Shown here one piece after another: positions 60,647 to 64,000 of a DNA stretch of 64,000 bases. The position numbers were made by a program, and so were the translations under genes. Numbering within the stretch: the stretch's first letter is position 1; every line of letters starts with the position of its first letter. This DNA is from an uncultured Blautia sp. GTDB lineage: Bacteria > Bacillota > Clostridia > Lachnospirales > Lachnospiraceae. The notes under the pieces are model-generated. The model was not told the origin of the DNA and did not search any database. It was given only the letters and a program-made list of their open reading frames with translations. The stretch covers positions 21,244 to 85,243 of the forward strand of contig CATXEA010000015.1 in NCBI GenBank assembly GCA_958367245.1, read 5' to 3'.

Positions 60647-61510
60647 TTATCGATAAGTTGCCTGGGATACTATTACATGTTCCTTCCACTTGCTATCATT
60701 CATATGCCATTCTGTACTGTCAACATCAATCCACTTGAACCCTTTACTTTTCAAGAAAAGCCACAAATTTCTATTATTAATAGAGGATTTAGGACCAACA
60801 ACTATATTTTTTATTAGACTATGCTCAGTATCTTTAAAGCTTAGCTCTTTAAATGGAATTATTGAACATTCATTCACTCTAAATTTTATATCACTGATAC
60901 TTTTTTCCTCTGTTCTTCTATATCCGCAGTATAACCTATATTCCTTTTCCTCTTGAAATGCTGGATTTTTACACATAATCGCATCTCGCAAAATGTGGGA
61001 TATTAAAATTTTACTTTTACGATATATTTCATTAGCGTTTCCATTTTTTATTGCATAATTTAAGTTCATTAAAACACTATCACTTATTTTTTGACCTAAA
61101 ATGTCATACTGTCTTTCTTTGTCATATATAACTTCAGTTCCATATAATGAATAATGTTTTTCGATAAAATCAACATCAAATCCTATTGCAACGCCTTTCC
61201 CATCATTTGCATACGAGCGCCACTGACTTAAGACGTCCTTTTCCTTTGATAAACAAAAAATATAGGGACAATCCATTTCTTGCAATAAAGTCCTCGCAAT
61301 ATTTTCTATCAAATTCCATTCTTTTAATATCGAATTATATCCCCCTTTTTTTGCAACAAAGTCTTTCACCATTGCCAGAAGCCAAATAATTTCAGCCGAA
61401 TCATTCATATTTAGTGGATTACCAAATCTGATGGTATGTGTTTGTAAAATATTATAAAATGTATCCACAGAGCAATAATGATAATATATTCTATTGTTCA
61501 TCTTTTCCAT
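60647..61510 (-). CDS. DUF2971-family protein
   Basis: 287 residues from the ATG at 61510 (MEKMNNRIYYHYCSVDTFYN), overlapping the rhuM end by 20 bases; a second ATG at 61501 is possible. DUF2971 landmarks are RIYYHYCSVDTFYNILQ, TIRFGNPLNMNDSAEIIWLL, CLSKEKDVLSQWRSYANDG and KGVAIGFDVDF; the late segment is EEKEYRLYCGY. The function is unknown. The fold appears in variable genomic regions next to abortive-infection and toxin-type genes. It is much more AT-rich than uvrB downstream, and its coupling to rhuM marks the two as a module. The 187-base gap to uvrB (60460-60646) shows nothing but AT-rich sequence. Confidence 0.85.
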   Translation of the reverse strand: MEKMNNRIYYHYCSVDTFYNILQTHTIRFGNPLNMNDSAEIIWLLAMVKDFVAKKGGYNSILKEWNLIENIARTLLQEMDCPYIFCLSKEKDVLSQWRSYANDGKGVAIGFDVDFIEKHYSLYGTEVIYDKERQYDILGQKISDSVLMNLNYAIKNGNANEIYRKSKILISHILRDAIMCKNPAFQEEKEYRLYCGYRRTEEKSISDIKFRVNECSIIPFKELSFKDTEHSLIKNIVVGPKSSINNRNLWLFLKSKGFKWIDVDSTEWHMNDSKWKEHVIVSQATYR

Positions 61511-62534
61511 CCACCACCTCTTCCGTTTCCAGCAAAACACGATCAAAATCACTCTGATATAATTTATCCTGCTTCACACGATATTTTTCAAATTCACTTA
61601 GTGCATATGTCTCTGCTGCCTTGGCAGAAATGCTTCCCGTATGTGTTAAAATTTCCTTCTTGGAAAGCCTCAATAAGCCTTCAAATTGTTCTGCCCAGTC
61701 TTCCATTGTCATTGGGACGTGTTCTTCAGCTCGCATTTCTGCCAAATCTAAATAAGCGTTAACAATCCTTGCCATTGCTGAAAGTTCCTGCTCTGTTAAA
61801 TAATTTTTTGCAACTGTTACATCAAATCTTTGTATTTTCCCATTAGGTCCATCTTTCCATGTTTGCAATCCCATATATTGCTTTTCACTGTCTGCTCTAT
61901 GATAAATTACTTCTGCCGCTGTTTCTCCATGAATTGCCCAATGTAATTGATTTTGCACTTTTGCAAAAAATAGTCTTGTTGTTTGTGCTTTAGGATCATA
62001 ATCTATACTCGTTGCATAAATATCTGTAATCTTCTGATAAAATCTCCGCTCAGACAAGCGAATTTCACGAATTCTTTCCAGTTGTTCTTCAAAATAATCT
62101 TTTGTCAATACAGTACCAAAATTTTTTAAGCGTTCATCATCCATTGCAAATCCCTTAATCGTAAACTCTTCTATAATTCCATTTGCCCATTTACGAAATT
62201 GAACAGCTCTGGGTGAATCAACTTTATTGCCAACAGCAATAATTGCTTTCAAATTATAATGATTCGTATTATAACTTTTTCCGTCAGAAGCAGTTATTCG
62301 AAATTTTCGAATAACTGACTTCTCATCTACTTCTCCATCTGAAAATATTTTTTTTAAATGATAATTAATAGTATGCGTTTCCACATTATAAAGGAGCCCC
62401 ATCATTTTTTGAGTCAGCCACACATTTTCATCAAAATATATAGCATTAACATCGCTTTCTCCTGTTGCTGTAATAAAGGTTAAATATTCTGCTGCTGAAG
62501 AACGTATCATAGATATCTCTTTTTTCTTTTTCAT
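61491..62534 (-). CDS. rhuM: RhuM-family protein
   Basis: 347 residues behind AAAGGTGG. It matches the virulence_RhuM family, named from Salmonella pathogenicity island 3: a winged-helix-like N-domain (YFDENVWLTQKMMGLLYNVE and HTINYHLKKIFSDGEVDEKS, then HYNLKAIIAVGNKVDSPRAV) and a DNA-binding-like RKWANGIIEEFTIKGFAMDD followed by a helical C-part. The first domain resembles phage KilA/Bro-type regulators. The biochemical role is unknown; these genes travel with mobile and defence regions. It overlaps and probably co-expresses the DUF2971 gene. Confidence 0.87.
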   Translation of the reverse strand: MKKKKEISMIRSSAAEYLTFITATGESDVNAIYFDENVWLTQKMMGLLYNVETHTINYHLKKIFSDGEVDEKSVIRKFRITASDGKSYNTNHYNLKAIIAVGNKVDSPRAVQFRKWANGIIEEFTIKGFAMDDERLKNFGTVLTKDYFEEQLERIREIRLSERRFYQKITDIYATSIDYDPKAQTTRLFFAKVQNQLHWAIHGETAAEVIYHRADSEKQYMGLQTWKDGPNGKIQRFDVTVAKNYLTEQELSAMARIVNAYLDLAEMRAEEHVPMTMEDWAEQFEGLLRLSKKEILTHTGSISAKAAETYALSEFEKYRVKQDKLYQSDFDRVLLETEEVVDGKDEQ

Positions 62535-62644
62535 CCTCTTCCACCTTTCATAAGTTTTATACTATATATTTTTCTTTCACATTTATAATTATAAACACAC
62601 TCACAAAGCAACTTTCACTTATTTCATTTAGTGCTATTCTACAC

Positions 62645-62712
62645 CTGAATAACATTTGCCACAGTAAAGGTCTTAGCTGACTCTGTCACTGCCAAAAGAG
62701 CCTGAAACTAAT
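62645..62712 (-). pseudogene. Decayed fragment of uvrB (Walker A region)
   Basis: These 68 bases match uvrB 60301-60368 at 60 of 68 positions, in the same orientation and without gaps. Translated, they read FQALLAVTESAKTFTVANVI against [20 protein letters not shown], so the frame is intact but the P-loop glycines are lost. No uvrB homology was seen beyond the ends. It is a relic of a partial duplication, or of a foreign uvrB, on the far side of the rhuM-DUF2971 module. Confidence 0.85.
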
Positions 62713-62747
62713 GCCTGATTTTTTTATATATTATGACTCCTCCACCT

Positions 62748-62927
62748 TCACAGTTCCTCGTCATACTTTCTTTCCTTCACCTGCTTCAAAGCCCTTTCAC
62801 AAGCCTGCTCAAGGTTTCCGTCATTTGCATATTTCACTTCAACCAGAATTGCCATTTCACTGTTTTCAGTTTCTATCAGGATATCACTGTTCCTTCTCCG
62901 GTTTCCTGATTTGAGAATACCCCCCAT
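62748..62927 (-). pseudogene. C-terminal relic of a PD-(D/E)XK nuclease-domain protein
   Basis: A 59-codon frame from the ATG at 62927 encodes NSDILIETENSEMAILVEVK, then YANDGNLEQACERALKQVKE and ends KYDEEL. This is the end of the AAA-ATPase-like plus PD-(D/E)XK nuclease proteins common in gut anaerobes: Asp in SDI, ExK in VEVKYA, and the ALKQ helix. The ATPase part and the nuclease start are missing; upstream, after a stop at 62943, lies the tnpB element. The 5' part was probably lost at the insertion. Confidence 0.75.
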
Positions 62928-62973
62928 TCTTCTTTTACCCGTGAACTACTCGACAACTAAGTTGCCAGAGCAT

Positions 62974-63005
62974 CTGAAATCTGGCGGAACACCGCCTTTT
63001 TTCAG
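62974..63005. repeat. Imperfect hairpin at the tnpB 3' side (possible IS right-end/reRNA stem)
   Basis: GGCGG and CCGCC (62983-62987, 62992-62996) form the inner stem with an AACA-type loop, and CTGAAA and TTTCAG (62974-62979, 63000-63005) form the outer one. It lies 37 bases beyond the tnpB stop, where IS200/IS605 right-end hairpins and the 3' scaffold of the TnpB guide RNA usually sit. Confidence 0.5.
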
Positions 63006-63041
63006 GGTACGTCCATGACACCACTACTGCTTGCCTTTCGG

Positions 63042-64000
63042 CTATACAGCTACTTTTATTATTTCTGGATTTTTTAGTCCGGTTACGGACAGTTTCTTCT
63101 GGTTTCCGGATACGGAAAGATATTTCCGCAGGATATTAAATGCTCCTACTGCATCTGCATGAAATCTTACTCCGTCAGTGATATACACGCCCGCTCTTTT
63201 CGGTTTGATGCTTCTGCATATAACTTTGATACTTCCGGTGCAAAAGGACTGCACTGGCTGGTATAGCTTTCTTCCTGTCTTATTAATGGAACCCCATATA
63301 GTTTCAACTTATATTCCAGCATGGTATACAGCTTGTTATATGGTAGTCCGTGAAACTTCTGGTTTGTCTTGTGTCCCATGTCTTTTTCTTTACGGATATT
63401 CCGGATATCTCCTATGACTACACAGCTGATTTCTTCTTTTTTGCAGTATTCTGCAAGCCATCTGGTCACCTTATGGAGATAATCCTTTACTGCATTCTGC
63501 TTTTTCCGGTACAACTTCCAGATATGCTTCGATGAACCCGGATATTTTATACCTTTTTCTGACTGCTGTGCATACCATACAGACTGTACTCTGGCAATTT
63601 CTTTGTGGAAGTATCTTTCCAATGAAAGGTATTTCCTTCCAAGAATAAAAGTCCTGCCATTTCCGGAATCATAACAGGTCATCAGATTGTGAAGTCCAGG
63701 ATCGACGGATAAATAATGATCATTCAGGGAAAGCTGTTCCGGTTCTTCCATCTCATAGATAACGATAAGGTCACATGTTCCATTCTCCGGCGGGTAAATC
63801 CTCAGCTGTTTTATCTGATCCATGTTCCTGAAAATCTTATTTTCAAGATATAGAAATTGTTCATGGATCCCGTAAGCTTCTTCCATATAGTTTTTCAGCC
63901 CCTTTGACAAAGACAGCCTCAACCGGTCTGAGCCTTTCTCATGCCGGATACCCATCTGCATGTATGTGACAGGTATATTGTCCTGTTTAAAACGGGGCGG
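63042..64000 (-). pseudogene. tnpB: TnpB RNA-guided nuclease of an IS200/IS605-type element, frameshifted and partial
   Basis: Two overlapping frames make one TnpB. The upstream frame (to 63167) stays open to the window edge and holds RuvC-I SVDPGLHNLMTCYDSGNGR and RuvC-II ISCVVIGDIRNIRKEKDMG, then the family signature ESYTSQCSPFAPEVSKLYAE. Near 63190-63220 the sense continues in the -1 frame with AGVYITDGVRFHADAVGAFN, which carries RuvC-III. A single-base change or a -1 slip at CGAAAAG would join them. The CxxC zinc finger is absent, as in IS1341-like members. Without RuvC-III the main frame should be inactive. No tnpA is visible in the window. Confidence 0.85.

Noticed and set aside
60301..62712. 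The uvrB repeat pair as attachment sites of an active integrative element
   Set aside because: There is no integrase or recombinase gene between the copies, and the distal copy is diverged at 8 of 68 bases; decay of an old duplication is simpler.

Overview
The window looks like the chromosome of a low-to-moderate-GC anaerobic Firmicute, most likely a gut Lachnospiraceae (Clostridia). The evidence is the hrcA-grpE-dnaK-dnaJ heat-shock order with a CIRCE box, an ireB-ruvX-DUF1292 block, a mltG-like/trmR/trhP block, a sporulation sigma-K gene, DUF5716/DUF5717-type proteins and strong AGGAGG ribosome-binding sites. The genus is not decided by the sequence. No tRNA, rRNA or CRISPR array was seen, and no gene-free stretch exceeds 300 bases.

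Layout. 1-4.5 kb: purB-purA (purA cut by the window edge) and a polar amino-acid ABC importer. 4.6-10.3 kb: a three-gene operon of poorly understood proteins (TPR-like, actin/Hsp70-like DUF5716, giant DUF5717). 10.5-11.3 kb: a secreted transglutaminase-like protein. 11.4-17.1 kb: a redox/Fe-S region with thioredoxin, a CoA-disulfide-reductase/rhodanese fusion, a Crp/Fnr-type regulator and, divergently, a DUF134-NifX fusion, two ferredoxin-fused MinD/Mrp ATPases and a NifX-like protein. 17.3-19.9 kb: a GH95 fucosidase. 20-24.1 kb: an acetyltransferase and a heterodimeric ABC exporter behind a promoter of MerR architecture. 24.2-25.5 kb: a secreted serpin.

25.6-32.5 kb is accessory in character: an aldo/keto reductase, a polyferredoxin membrane protein, an MFS exporter preceded by what looks like a translational attenuator (leader peptide plus SD-sequestering stem), small P-loop proteins, a DUF4143 ATPase and two AT-rich acetyltransferases. 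32.5-50.7 kb is conserved housekeeping: sigK, trhP/trmR/mltG-like, ylbF-rnj, DUF1292-ruvX-ireB, mtaB, an HPr-like protein without the phosphorylatable His, thiI-nifS-rsmE-prmA-PAP2, and the hrcA operon.

50.8-58.4 kb is a six-gene operon with the look of a cell-surface polysaccharide system: VTC domain, DUF4956 membrane protein, CotH-like, membrane-anchored glycoside hydrolase, HEAT-repeat membrane protein, processive GT2 synthase. 58.5-60.5 kb is uvrB. The last 3.5 kb is an AT-rich mosaic: a DUF2971-RhuM gene pair, a decayed 68-bp copy of the uvrB Walker A segment, the C-terminal relic of a PD-(D/E)XK nuclease, and a frameshifted IS200/IS605-type tnpB that runs off the window.

All calls were made by reading sequence and motifs. 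No database search was run, so family names rest on recognised motifs and gene order.
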